Of a DNA stretch of 64,000 nucleotides, positions 15,731 through 24,162 are shown one piece after another. The notes under the pieces are model-generated. The model did not search any database and had not been told where the DNA came from. It was given only the letters and a program-made list of their open reading frames with translations. Each line of letters begins with the position of its first letter. The stretch's first letter is position 1. The DNA lies in contig NZ_QLYX01000016.1 of NCBI RefSeq assembly GCF_003289645.1, forward strand, positions 1 through 64,000. The letters are read 5' to 3'. This DNA comes from Actinomadura craniellae (GTDB lineage Bacteria; Actinomycetota; Actinomycetes; Streptosporangiales; Streptosporangiaceae). The position numbers and the translations under genes are program-made.

Positions 15731-17257
15731 TCAGCCGAAGCGGCGGTTGAGGGCGGGGATGCGGCGGAGGACGAGGGTGTCGAAGAGCAGGGCGGCGATC
15801 ATGGTGATGCCGGCCAGGGGGAACAGGACGCCCAGGACGACCATGATGGCGATCAGGCCGAAGCTGGTGCGTTTGTCGGCCGGGCGGGCGGGGGCGCCCA
15901 GTTTCCCTTCGGGGCGGCGTTTCCACCACATCCACGCCCCGGTCACCGTCAAAGTGATCAGCGCGAGGCACGCGCCGAGCATGACCAGCAGGTTGGGCAG
16001 GCCGTAACGGCGGCCCTCGTGCAGGGAGATGCCCTGCTCGACGCCCTTGGCCAGCACCCCGTACTCCGACCACCCGTAGGAGCCAAGGACCTTGCCGGAG
16101 TACTGGTCCACGTGCAGAGTGCGCTGCCGGCCGGGGTCGCGGCGTGAATCGACGTTGACGGTGTAGACGCCGCGCGGTCCCTTGGGCAGCAGCACGATGA
16201 AGTCGCACTCGGGGGGCGGGCAGTGGGTGGCCTGGGCGCGGGCCGCGGCCAGCGCGGTCTCCACGGGGATGGCCCCCACCGCGCCGCCGGTGTGCCCGCC
16301 GTGCCCGGCGTGCCCGCCGCCGGGGGTGGAGGAGGGGACGGGCTGTTTCTCCCCGGCCCAGGGCACCTTGGTGGCCGGGTCCTGGGTCAGGTCCCCGGCC
16401 AGCGGGGTGGACTCGCGGGCGTACTTTTCCCCGTCGGGAGCGGTGGAGCCCAGGCGGGCGGACAGGTTGCTCAGCCCCTCGCCCCACACCCCCGACCAGG
16501 GCAGGCCCGACAGGATCAGGAACACGATGACGATCCCGGCGCTCGCGCCGGTCAGCGCGTGCACCCGCCGCAGCAGCGGCCGGCCGTTACGGCCGTTGCG
16601 GGTGCCGCCGCCGGTGCGAGTGGCGCCGTCCGCGCCGGTGGCCGCGTCCGCTCCGGTCCCGGGCCCGTTGCCCTTGCGGTTGCGGAGTTTGTTGCGGGCC
16701 GGGCCGCGTCGCCACAGGTACAGCCCGCTGCACACCAGGATGAGCGCCCAGCAGGCGGAGGCCTCCACGATCCGGTCGCCGACCTTGCCGGCCATGAGCT
16801 CACCGTGGATGGTGCGGACCTTCCGCATCAGGGTGGCGGACTCGTCGACCTCCCCCAGCACCTTGCCGGTGTAGGGGTTGACGTACACCGACAGTCCGGG
16901 CGCGAACGGGCCGCTCTCCTTCCCGGCCAGCGTGACCTTGGTGGAGCGGTCCGGTTTCGTCGCCGGGATCACCGACACCATCGGCCGGTCCGGATGCGTG
17001 GCGGTGGCCGCCCGGATCTGCGCTGCCAGCGGCTGCGCCGTCCCGGCGGGCCGCACGGCCATCAGGTCCCGGTACCGCCATTCCTCGTATGGGGACTTGA
17101 ACAGGTACACCGATCCGGTGATCGCCAGGACGAGCAGTACGGGGGCGACGACCAGACCGGCGTAGAAATGCCACCGCCACACGGCCCGGTAGCGAACCCC
17201 CTGGTCAGAAGGGGAGGGCGGCCCGACCGACGGTCGGGCGGCAGTATCCACGGACAT
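15731..17257 (-). CDS. PepSY-associated TM domain protein
   Basis: A 508-residue membrane protein of the PepSY-TM family (similar to PiuB/iron-regulated membrane proteins). The first helix follows RYRAVWRWHFYAGLVVAPVLLVLAITGSVYLF; a PepSY unit with AGKESGPFAPGLSVYVNPYTGKVLGEVDE comes next; two middle helices, a second PepSY unit (VDSRRDPGRQRTLHVDQYSGKVLGSYGW) and two C-terminal helices end with a Trp/Lys/Arg cluster. HRIRQ-like and GHGGH-like His segments may touch metal. ATG 17257 has GAGGAG six bases upstream. Some relatives function in metal or haem reduction; that is not shown here. Confidence 0.85.
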   Translation of the reverse strand: MSVDTAARPSVGPPSPSDQGVRYRAVWRWHFYAGLVVAPVLLVLAITGSVYLFKSPYEEWRYRDLMAVRPAGTAQPLAAQIRAATATHPDRPMVSVIPATKPDRSTKVTLAGKESGPFAPGLSVYVNPYTGKVLGEVDESATLMRKVRTIHGELMAGKVGDRIVEASACWALILVCSGLYLWRRGPARNKLRNRKGNGPGTGADAATGADGATRTGGGTRNGRNGRPLLRRVHALTGASAGIVIVFLILSGLPWSGVWGEGLSNLSARLGSTAPDGEKYARESTPLAGDLTQDPATKVPWAGEKQPVPSSTPGGGHAGHGGHTGGAVGAIPVETALAAARAQATHCPPPECDFIVLLPKGPRGVYTVNVDSRRDPGRQRTLHVDQYSGKVLGSYGWSEYGVLAKGVEQGISLHEGRRYGLPNLLVMLGACLALITLTVTGAWMWWKRRPEGKLGAPARPADKRTSFGLIAIMVVLGVLFPLAGITMIAALLFDTLVLRRIPALNRRFG

Positions 17258-17585
17258 GGTGAACTCCTCGAACGACATACGGCCGCACGGCGGCGAGAGG
17301 ACTCCGGTGGAATCCGGTGACCGGGAGCGAGGCGCGTTCGCCCCCGGCCACCGGAGCTGAGGGTCGGCCTGGAAGGCCGGGCCGGATGCCCGTCACGGGC
17401 TCGTGATCGGGACGTCTGTGCTGCGGGGCGGGTGCGGGGTCCGCCCGGGTCGATGGCCGCCGTGGGGTACGTGGCCGGTGCGGGAGGGGTCTGCGGTGAG
17501 CGCCGGAGGCCGGGCCTCCGGCGCTCACCGGGTGGTTACCGGTGACCGGGACCGGGGCGCGTCCGCCCCCGGCCACCGGGGCCTG
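17258..17585. other. intergenic region with three hairpins and a 41-bp repeat
   Basis: No gene was found. A 41-bp imperfect direct repeat occurs at 17314-17354 and 17539-17579; each copy folds on itself (CCGGTG with CACCGG ends). Between them lies a perfect 16-bp stem (17495-17510 with 17514-17529). These probably end transcription of the gene to the right and may attenuate the PepSY gene to the left. Confidence 0.6.
17495..17529 (-). terminator. perfect 16-bp hairpin terminator
   Basis: GGTGAGCGCCGGAGGC pairs exactly with its complement at 17514-17529 over a CGG loop. It is 57 bases beyond the stop of the secreted His-rich protein gene. The repeat copy at 17539-17579 lies in between as a second fold. 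Confidence 0.65.
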
Positions 17586-18596
17586 TCATTCCTCGGCCAG
17601 CCAGCCGATCATGATTCCCATCACGTTCTTGTGGCCGTGGTCGGAGACGTACTTGGCGGAGATCCGCAATCGGTCTCCCTTGTTGATCGTTGCCACCGGA
17701 TCACCGAGACAGGTCGTCATCGACGAGATCTCCTTGTTCCCGTGCATGTCGATGAATTCGGGTGTCTCGCCGGACCTGGCGACCGAGTCGCAGTACAGCT
17801 GTCCGGTGGTGGCGTTGGTGAGCTTCACCGAGTGGCCGCCGTGGTGCACGTGGCCGCCGATCGCGATGAGCTTGCCGCTGATCGAGGAGGTCCAGTCCCA
17901 GGTCTTGACGTTCTCCCCGGCGGGGACGTCGTAGTACGGGAGCAGGCAGCCGCCGGCGTCCATCCAGAACGGGGTCAGCGGCTTGAGGCCGGAGTTGCTG
18001 TCGGCGATGGTGTAGGTGATCTCGATGTAGACGGTCTTCTCGTCCGGGCTCATGGTCATGAGGTCGTAGATCATGTTCCACCGGTCGCCCTTGTTGACGC
18101 GGTAGCCGTAGCCCGCGGGCAGGGTCCGGCCGGTCCGCTCGTTGCCGGAGGCGAAGATCCGCTTGCCGACCAGCGTCTGTGGCCAGAAGGCGCAGGTGAC
18201 GTCGAGCTTCAGGGCATGGTTGAGCACGATGTGGTGCATCATCGGGCCGGTGTCGACGTTGGCGTTCGTGCCGTCCGGGTAGGTGAAGTCGGGCTGGATC
18301 CCGGTGATGAAACAGTCGTCACAGGGGCGCGGGATGTCGAACGCGAACTCGTTGGCCGCGATCTCAGCCAGCAGGCCGCGCTCTTCGTGGGTCCCCGTGG
18401 GGTTCCCGGGGAGCGTGAACGGCCCGTAGCGCACGACCTTCGTGGTGGTCGGCACGGCGGCGGCGGGAGCAGCGGCGGGGGCGGCTTGGGGAGCCTGGGG
18501 GGCGGCCGCCTTACCGACCGCTCCCGCGGTACCGGTACTGAGCGAGGCCGCCACCAGCATCACGGCGGCCACGAACGACAGTCTTCGTAGGGACAA
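17586..18596 (-). CDS. secreted His-rich protein (PHM/SURNod19-like)
   Basis: A 336-residue exported protein. A signal peptide is clear (MSLRRLSFVAAVMLVAASL, cleavage after about TAGA), then an Ala/Pro-rich linker. The mature part has paired His motifs, GPMMHHIVLNH (about 120) and GGHVHHGGHSVKL (about 250), and several Cys pairs. This layout resembles copper-binding ascorbate-dependent monooxygenase or stress-induced SURNod19 proteins, but I cannot fix the family. TTG 18596 is used because GAGGAGGAAG precedes it. A promoter and metal-related regulation are not visible. Confidence 0.65.
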   Translation of the reverse strand: MSLRRLSFVAAVMLVAASLSTGTAGAVGKAAAPQAPQAAPAAAPAAAVPTTTKVVRYGPFTLPGNPTGTHEERGLLAEIAANEFAFDIPRPCDDCFITGIQPDFTYPDGTNANVDTGPMMHHIVLNHALKLDVTCAFWPQTLVGKRIFASGNERTGRTLPAGYGYRVNKGDRWNMIYDLMTMSPDEKTVYIEITYTIADSNSGLKPLTPFWMDAGGCLLPYYDVPAGENVKTWDWTSSISGKLIAIGGHVHHGGHSVKLTNATTGQLYCDSVARSGETPEFIDMHGNKEISSMTTCLGDPVATINKGDRLRISAKYVSDHGHKNVMGIMIGWLAEE

Positions 18597-19231
18597 CGGT
18601 CTTCCTCCTCTAAAAGAACCCAGTCCACTGGGACACGTAAGTGCGCCGACCTAAATCAAACGGTGCCCCACAGGATGAAGTCTATTAAACTGTGTGTCAA
18701 TAGTAGATCGAGAACTACGCAGCCCTACGTGCCTACACCGTTCCACAGCCAGCGATCCATTCCTGAGAGATGAATAATGGATTGGCCATTAGCACTCACA
18801 AATAGATCTATCAGCGAACTACGAGAGGGTCTTCTCCGTAGCTCCGAAGACCTGCGACAACGGCAACGGCCGCACCACCGCACCCGTCGCCATCACCAAA
18901 GAACCGCCCCGAGCTGGGCGGATACCGACATGCCGAGCGCCCCGGCCAACGAGATCCCGCCGCGGCCGACCGCGCAATCGAATGATCGGCCACAGAATGG
19001 CGCCAGCCCAGACCCCATGTCAATAGATCTTTTCGAGGTACAGGAGCAACCGAACGCCCAGCCGGCAACAACACCCGGTGCGGAAAAGCATCGCCGCCAG
19101 GACACAAAAAAATAGGCGCCGGCTATCAGTCACCCCAAAGCCCACACCCGTCAAACAAAACTCCGAAATAAAATGCTCGCACAGCTGCGGAGATTTCGCG
19201 CGGGGCCCGTCCGCGATCACCCGCCTCCGGT
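18597..19231. other. AT-richer intergenic region
   Basis: This 635-base stretch between the TTG-started secreted protein gene and the alkB-like stop is visibly lower in GC than the rest of the window. It contains one doubtful short frame (18777-19115). No tRNA, terminator of unusual strength or repeat was found. It may be a scar of an insertion/deletion event. Confidence 0.5.
18777..19115 (+). CDS. doubtful small ORF in AT-richer DNA
   Basis: A 112-residue frame from ATG 18777 with GAGAG seven bases upstream. The product is Gln/Arg/Pro-rich and low in hydrophobics, ending MSIDLFEVQEQPNAQPATTPGAEKHRRQDTKK. I do not recognise it. Third-position GC is mixed, so coding status is uncertain; it is listed because it is the longest frame in a 600-base gap and has a plausible ribosome binding site. 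Confidence 0.25.
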   Translation: MDWPLALTNRSISELREGLLRSSEDLRQRQRPHHRTRRHHQRTAPSWADTDMPSAPANEIPPRPTAQSNDRPQNGASPDPMSIDLFEVQEQPNAQPATTPGAEKHRRQDTKK

Positions 19232-19861
19232 TCAGCGGACGCCGCGCGGGCGGAACTGGACGCTGAGGCGCGGGCCGACGGAGCGGGCGGTCTTGGGCAC
19301 CGCGTGCTCCCAGGTGCGCTGGCAACTGCCGCCCATCACCAGCAGATCGCCGTGGCCGACGTCGTGGCGCACCACCGGGCCACCGCCGCGCGGGCGGAGC
19401 AGCAGCGGGCGGGGGGTGCCCAGGGAGACGATCGCGACCATGGTGTCCTCGGTCGCGCCGCGCCCCTCGGTGTCGCCGTGCCAGGCCACGCTGTCGCGGC
19501 CGTCGCGGTAGAGGCAGAGGCCGGCCGTGCGGAACGGCTCGCCGAGTTCGGCGGCGTAGTGCGCGTCGAGCGCCCGCCGCGCCTCGTCCAGGACGGGGTC
19601 GGGCAGCGGCTCGCCCTCGCGGTAAAAGGCGAGCAGCCGGGGGACGTCGATCACCCGGTCGTACATCCGGCGCCGCTCGGCGCGCCAGGGGACCGCCCGC
19701 AGCAACCGCTCGAACAGCGCGTCGGCGCCCCCGAGCCAGCCCGGGCGGACGTCGACCCAGGCGCCGCCGGCCAGCGGCGTGCGCCGGACCGAAGCTCCCA
19801 GCGGGCCGGGGCCGGCCGGGCCGCCGCAGTCGAGCAGCGACCCCTGGAACCCCTCCATCAC
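19232..19861 (-). CDS. AlkB-like 2OG-Fe(II) dioxygenase
   Basis: A 209-residue AlkB-family dioxygenase, expected to reverse alkylation damage on nucleic acid bases using 2-oxoglutarate and Fe(II). The iron motif is WHGDTEG (H-x-D), with the second histidine in TWEHAVPKT and the 2OG-binding arginine(s) in RLSVQFRPRG at the end. The early LLRAVPWRAERRRMYDRVIDVPR is typical. GTG 19861 is set by TACGCT lying exactly six bases upstream (leaderless); the ATG that follows is the alternative. It is divergent from recQ. Confidence 0.9.
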   Translation of the reverse strand: MMEGFQGSLLDCGGPAGPGPLGASVRRTPLAGGAWVDVRPGWLGGADALFERLLRAVPWRAERRRMYDRVIDVPRLLAFYREGEPLPDPVLDEARRALDAHYAAELGEPFRTAGLCLYRDGRDSVAWHGDTEGRGATEDTMVAIVSLGTPRPLLLRPRGGGPVVRHDVGHGDLLVMGGSCQRTWEHAVPKTARSVGPRLSVQFRPRGVR

Positions 19862-19867
19862 CCGCCG

Positions 19868-19873
19868 AGCGTA
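19868..19873 (-). promoter_or_regulatory. -10 box of a leaderless promoter (alkB-like gene)
   Basis: TACGCT on the minus strand, six bases before the GTG at 19861. With the recQ -10 box (19956-19961) it marks a divergent promoter pair. Confidence 0.6.
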
Positions 19874-19955
19874 GCATCAGCCTTCAAACAGGTGTTCGAT
19901 CGAACGGGTTTTCCACAGGTGGGCGGTTACCGAGTCGGGACCGGGGCGATTTCCG

Positions 19956-19961
19956 TAGAGT
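19956..19961 (+). promoter_or_regulatory. -10 box of a leaderless promoter (recQ)
   Basis: TAGAGT lies six bases before the ATG at 19968, consistent with a leaderless recQ transcript. Confidence 0.6.
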
Positions 19962-19967
19962 TGGCGA

Positions 19968-21818
19968 ATGACCTCCCTTGAGATCGACTCCACGGCGAGC
20001 GAGGCGGCGCAGACCCTGCAGCGCGTCTTCGGTTACGACTCGTTCCGGGGCGACCAACAGGAGATCATCGAGCATGTCATCGCCGGTCACGACGCGCTCG
20101 TGCTCATGCCGACCGGGGGCGGCAAGTCGCTCTGCTACCAGATCCCCGCGCTGGTGCGGAAGGGCGTGGGCGTCGTCGTCTCGCCGCTGATCGCGCTCAT
20201 GCAGGACCAGGTCGACGCGCTGCAGGCGCTGGGCGTCCGGGCCGGGTTCCTCAACTCCACGCAGGACCTCGACGAGCGGCGCACGGTCGAGGCCGCCTTC
20301 CTCCAGGGCGAGCTCGACCTGCTCTACCTGGCGCCCGAGCGGCTGTCGGTGGAGTCCACGCTGCGGCTGCTCGACCGCGGCACGATCTCGCTGTTCGCCA
20401 TCGACGAGGCGCACTGCGTGTCCCAGTGGGGGCACGACTTCCGACCCGACTACCTCGAACTGTCCAGGCTGCACGAGCGCTGGCCCGACGTGCCGCGCAT
20501 CGCGCTGACCGCGACCGCCACCAAGGCCACCCACGCCGAGATCGCGTCCCGGCTGAACCTCGACGACGCCCGGCACTTCGTGGCGAGCTTCGACCGGCCC
20601 AACATCCAGTACCGCATCGTCCCGAAGAACGACCCGAAGAAGCAGTTGCTGCAACTGCTGCGCGCCGAGCACGCCGGCGACGCCGGCATCGTCTACTGCC
20701 TGTCCCGCAACTCCGTGGAGAAGACCGCCGCGTTCCTGGTCGAGAACGGCGTCCCGGCGGTGCCCTACCACGCCGGGCTCGACTCCCGCACCCGGGCCGA
20801 GCACCAGTCGCGCTTCCTGCGCGAGGACGGCCTGACCGTGGTCGCCACCATCGCGTTCGGGATGGGCATCGACAAGCCCGACGTGCGGTTCGTCGCCCAC
20901 CTCGACCTGCCCAAGTCCATCGAGGGCTACTACCAGGAGACCGGCCGGGCCGGGCGCGACGGCCTGCCCTCCACCGCCTGGATGGCCTACGGCCTGCAGG
21001 ACGTCGTGCAGCAACGCCGCATGATCGACACCTCCGAGGGCGACCTCGCGCACCGCCGCCGGCTGAGCGTCCACCTCGACGCCATGCTGGCACTGTGCGA
21101 GACGGTCGAGTGCCGCCGGACGCAACTGCTCGCCTACTTCGGCCAGCAGGGCACCTCGTGCGGCAACTGCGACACCTGCCTGGCCCCGCCGGAGTCGTGG
21201 GACGGCACGATCCCCGCGCAGAAGGTGCTGTCGACCGTGGTCCGGCTCGACCGGGAACGGGGGCAGAAGTTCGGGGCCGGCCAGATCGTCGACATCCTGC
21301 TCGGCAAGCGGACGCCCAAGGTCGAGCAGTTCCGCCACGACTCCCTGAAGGTGTTCGGCATCGGAACCGAACTGCGCGACATCGAGTGGCGGGGGGTCGT
21401 CCGCCAGTTGCTGGCCCAGGGGCTGCTGGCCGTCGAGGGCGACTACGGCACGCTGGTGCTCACCCCCGCGAGCACCACGGTGCTGCGGGGCGAACGCAAG
21501 GTGCCGCTACGCCGCGAACCCGAGCGCGCCGCCCGGCCCGCCAAGGCGGCCAAGGCCAAGCGCGGCGCCCCGGTCGACCTGCCCGAGTCGGCCGTCCCGC
21601 TGTTCGAGCGGCTCCGCGCCTGGCGCGGCGCCACCGCCAAGGAGCAGGGCGTCCCCGCCTACGTGATCTTCCATGACGCCACGCTGCGGGAGATCGCGGC
21701 CCGGGTCCCGTCCTCGCTGACCGAACTGGGCACGGTGAGCGGTGTCGGCGAGAACAAGCTGGCCAAGTACGGCCAGCAGATCCTCGACGTCCTCGCGGAG
21801 ACCGACCCGGCGACCTGA
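19968..21818 (+). CDS. recQ: ATP-dependent DNA helicase RecQ
   Basis: A 616-residue RecQ helicase for DNA repair. Visible parts in order: Walker [16 protein letters not shown] near 50, [17 protein letters not shown] near 146 (motif II and the aromatic-rich loop), [20 protein letters not shown], the helicase C domain with [11 protein letters not shown] and ETGRAGRDG, the zinc cluster [17 protein letters not shown]-x2-C near 380-405, an RQC region, and an HRDC domain at about 535-610 ([23 protein letters not shown]). The set of domains is complete. It is divergent from the alkB-like gene. Confidence 0.96.
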   Translation: MTSLEIDSTASEAAQTLQRVFGYDSFRGDQQEIIEHVIAGHDALVLMPTGGGKSLCYQIPALVRKGVGVVVSPLIALMQDQVDALQALGVRAGFLNSTQDLDERRTVEAAFLQGELDLLYLAPERLSVESTLRLLDRGTISLFAIDEAHCVSQWGHDFRPDYLELSRLHERWPDVPRIALTATATKATHAEIASRLNLDDARHFVASFDRPNIQYRIVPKNDPKKQLLQLLRAEHAGDAGIVYCLSRNSVEKTAAFLVENGVPAVPYHAGLDSRTRAEHQSRFLREDGLTVVATIAFGMGIDKPDVRFVAHLDLPKSIEGYYQETGRAGRDGLPSTAWMAYGLQDVVQQRRMIDTSEGDLAHRRRLSVHLDAMLALCETVECRRTQLLAYFGQQGTSCGNCDTCLAPPESWDGTIPAQKVLSTVVRLDRERGQKFGAGQIVDILLGKRTPKVEQFRHDSLKVFGIGTELRDIEWRGVVRQLLAQGLLAVEGDYGTLVLTPASTTVLRGERKVPLRREPERAARPAKAAKAKRGAPVDLPESAVPLFERLRAWRGATAKEQGVPAYVIFHDATLREIAARVPSSLTELGTVSGVGENKLAKYGQQILDVLAETDPAT

Positions 21819-21884
21819 GCCCCGCCCGGCGGCCTTTCCCGCTCCCGGCCGACCACGGAAAGCGGCGGCCCGGAGCCTCTACCC

Positions 21885-21932
21885 CTTGGATCAGCATCCG
21901 GGGCGTTACGGCGCACCGAATGCCGAAGGATC
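21885..21932. repeat. dispersed palindromic repeat, degenerate copy A
   Basis: GGGCGTTACGGCGCACCGAATGCCGAAGGATC matches the loop and right arm of the copies at 26658 and 26732. The left arm is disturbed (TTGGATCAGCAT). It lies between recQ and the convergent ATP-grasp gene. Confidence 0.6.
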
Positions 21933-22023
21933 CGCCGCCGGGTAGCGCCGTGGCGATCGGTACACCGCAGCCGGTGGTCCCGATCCCGGGATCCGCGCTG
22001 GGAGGTTTCAGCGCAGGGGAGGT

Positions 22024-22842
22024 TCAGCGTGCCGGGTGGGTGGGGGCAGCGTCCGTGGGGCCGGTGCGGACGAACCGGCGGTCGTGGGCGTCCAGGTCGG
22101 ACAGGGGGCGGGCCGAGCGCAGGATGACGTCGAGGGCGCGGGCCGGGTCGGCCGCGTAGCAGCCGCTCCCCCACGCGCCGTTGGCCTCGACGACGCTCCA
22201 GCGCTCCGTTCCGGTCGCGTCGCGCATGAGGCCGACGTCGACCACGGTCGCGCTGGGCAGGGTCTGCGCCGCACTGGCCAGGAGGTCGACGGCGAAGCCC
22301 AGTACCGCCGCCCGCCGGGGGTGGCCGTCCAGCGGGGCCAGGGCGGGTTCGCCGTCGGCGGCGTACTGGCTGCCGGTGCGCACCGTCCCGTCCGCCACGT
22401 ACAGGCGGAACTCGGCCAGGAACCGGACCTGCTCGGTGACCAGCACCACCGTGCCGGGGTCGATCGCGTCCGGGCCGGGCAGCCGGCTGCCGTCGGCGTA
22501 CGTCATGGCGCGGACGTCCTTGCTGTTCGGCACCTTGACGAACACCGGGCGGCGCAGCAGGTACGCCTGCTCGATGGGCATGGTGACGATCTCCCGGCCG
22601 GTGAACTCCCGCGGGAGGTCGGCCAGCCAGCGGGGCGGCGCCTCCAGCAGGGCGATGCCCAGCCCTGCGGCGAGCCGGTCGGCCCGGCGCAACCCGCAGT
22701 ACAGGTGCGCGCCGCTGCCGCGCAGCGCGTCGGGAAGCGGCTCACCGTCGAGTTCGATCACCCGCAGCCCGAGTTCCGCGGCCGCCCGGGGCAGGGCCCG
22801 GCTCGACCGGGCGGGGCGATGCCCGAAGACCAGGGTGTTCAT
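22024..22842 (-). CDS. ATP-grasp domain protein (DUF4343-like)
   Basis: A 272-residue ATP-grasp-like protein. The N-terminus LVFGHRPARSSRALPRAAAELGLRVIEL resembles the pre-ATP-grasp fold; the core has RRPVFVKVPNSKDVRA, FLAEFRLYVADG, and the late acidic/Asn metal site VVDVGLMRD with SVVEANGAWGSGCYAADP. It should ligate a carboxylate to an amine using ATP, but the substrates are unknown. It lacks the sequence character of the RiPP-maturing ATP-grasp enzymes and is 12 kb from the methyltransferase, so a link is not supported. Confidence 0.75.
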   Translation of the reverse strand: MNTLVFGHRPARSSRALPRAAAELGLRVIELDGEPLPDALRGSGAHLYCGLRRADRLAAGLGIALLEAPPRWLADLPREFTGREIVTMPIEQAYLLRRPVFVKVPNSKDVRAMTYADGSRLPGPDAIDPGTVVLVTEQVRFLAEFRLYVADGTVRTGSQYAADGEPALAPLDGHPRRAAVLGFAVDLLASAAQTLPSATVVDVGLMRDATGTERWSVVEANGAWGSGCYAADPARALDVILRSARPLSDLDAHDRRFVRTGPTDAAPTHPAR

Positions 22843-22883
22843 CGGGGAATCATCTCCCCGAAGCGGCGCCCCGTTCGACCGGA

Positions 22884-23876
22884 TTATCCGCGCCAGGAGT
22901 TGACGAGGTCCCGGAGGACGGTGGGGTCGTACTCCACGCCCCGCTCGTCGAGCTCCTGCACGACCAGCTCGCCGTCGCCGCCGTGCCGGGCGAGCAGGCG
23001 GTAGACGGCGTAGGGGAACCAGTGGTTCTCGCGGGTCTTGCGCATGTCCTCTTCGTAGACCACGTGCCCCTCGCCGAGCAGGTCGGCGCAGGCCGCGAGG
23101 ACGTCGCCGTTGTGCCGGCCGAGTGCCGTCATCATCAGCTGCCGCATCTCCTCGGGCTCGTCCGCGGTGGCCGTGGCGGTCGCGGCGGGGGCCGGGGCGG
23201 GAGCGGGCGCCGGGGCGGGCTTCTTCCCGGTGGCGGCCGGGCGGGTGCCGTTCATGGCGTGCCGTCCCTTGGGCTCCTCGTCGTGGGCCTGGGTCGGGGC
23301 GCCGATCGCCTTGTCGGCGGGCCGGGCCAGCTGGGGGGCGACGGCGACCGGCATCAGGGCGATCTGCCGCAGGGTGACCGAGGCGATGGCGCGCTGCGGC
23401 TCGGGGGGCGGCTCCGGCTTCTCCTCGGCCGCCTCCTGGACGTAGCGATGCAGCGTGCGCAGCAGGACGAACAGTCCCAGCATGGACACGATGGGCGGTA
23501 CCGCCGCGGTCGCCTGGTAGGAGAACTCCCGCGAGGAGACGTGCCCCACGTTGAAGATGAGGCTCGCGGTCCAGCCGGCCAGCGCGATGAGCAGCGGCAG
23601 GGAGAAGTCCAGCCAGCTCATCATGTGCCGGCGGTGGAGCACGAACGCGTCGATCGCCAGGAGGAAGAGGCCGAGTTCGCCGACGATGATGAACAGGTCG
23701 ACCATCAGCGGGAAGGACTGCGCCTTCCAGCCGGTGAGACCGTGTTCGAGCGCCCAGTGGTACAGGCCGGCATAGGACTGCGCGAAGCCGCCGCCCGTGG
23801 CGATCAGCACCGCGGCGGCCATGATGCCGACGGCGCTCCAGCGAGTGAGACTGCGAGCCTTGTCACCGGCCGTCAT
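22884..23876 (-). CDS. DUF2637 membrane protein
   Basis: A 330-residue protein with four N-terminal membrane helices (WSAVGIMAAAVLIATGGGFAQSYAGLY, FPLMVDLFIIVGELGLFLLAID, SLPLLIALAGWTASLIFNVGHV, VPPIVSMLGLFVLLRTL), typical of the DUF2637 family, which is related to plasmid spread (Spd) proteins of actinomycetes. A Pro/Ala linker with an APAPAPAPAPAAT run leads to a cytoplasmic C-terminal segment with MRQLMMTALGRHNGDVLAACADLLGEG. The last part has the form of a small winged or helical module. ATG 23876 has GGGAG upstream. No plasmid genes are nearby. Confidence 0.8.
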   Translation of the reverse strand: MTAGDKARSLTRWSAVGIMAAAVLIATGGGFAQSYAGLYHWALEHGLTGWKAQSFPLMVDLFIIVGELGLFLLAIDAFVLHRRHMMSWLDFSLPLLIALAGWTASLIFNVGHVSSREFSYQATAAVPPIVSMLGLFVLLRTLHRYVQEAAEEKPEPPPEPQRAIASVTLRQIALMPVAVAPQLARPADKAIGAPTQAHDEEPKGRHAMNGTRPAATGKKPAPAPAPAPAPAATATATADEPEEMRQLMMTALGRHNGDVLAACADLLGEGHVVYEEDMRKTRENHWFPYAVYRLLARHGGDGELVVQELDERGVEYDPTVLRDLVNSWRG

Positions 23877-24150
23877 GTCGTGGCTCCCATTACCCGTCGC
23901 AGTGGAACATCGTGAGCTTCAGGAGGATATCGGCTGGTTACCGCTTCCGGCGGGCGGTTCGCCACTCACGTTCCGAGCAAATGAGCAACAGACCAGAAAA
24001 CCAGGAAGTTTGTCCGATTTATCCCATTTGCCGCGTGGTCATCACCCCACGAGATCACTGTATTCACCCTGTTCACGGCAATACCGGGCAATACATCACG
24101 GGTTGATGGAGACTTCACAAATAGTTGGCGGCGTGGACGAGGCACGACCC

Positions 24151-24156
24151 TACGCT
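24151..24156 (+). promoter_or_regulatory. -10 box of a leaderless promoter (exeM-like gene)
   Basis: TACGCT lies six bases before the ATG at 24163. The start coincides with a perfect signal peptide, which confirms it. Confidence 0.6.
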
Positions 24157-24162
24157 CCGCCC

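Noticed and set aside
18811-19107. Leftward 98-codon frame in the AT-richer gap
   Set aside because: No ribosome binding site, leaderless box or family resemblance.
19884-21338. 484-codon frame opposite recQ
   Set aside because: Antisense shadow of a high-GC gene; low-complexity translation with no domain.
22884-23876. DUF2637 protein as evidence of an integrated plasmid
   Set aside because: No replication, transfer or integrase genes or attachment repeats accompany it.
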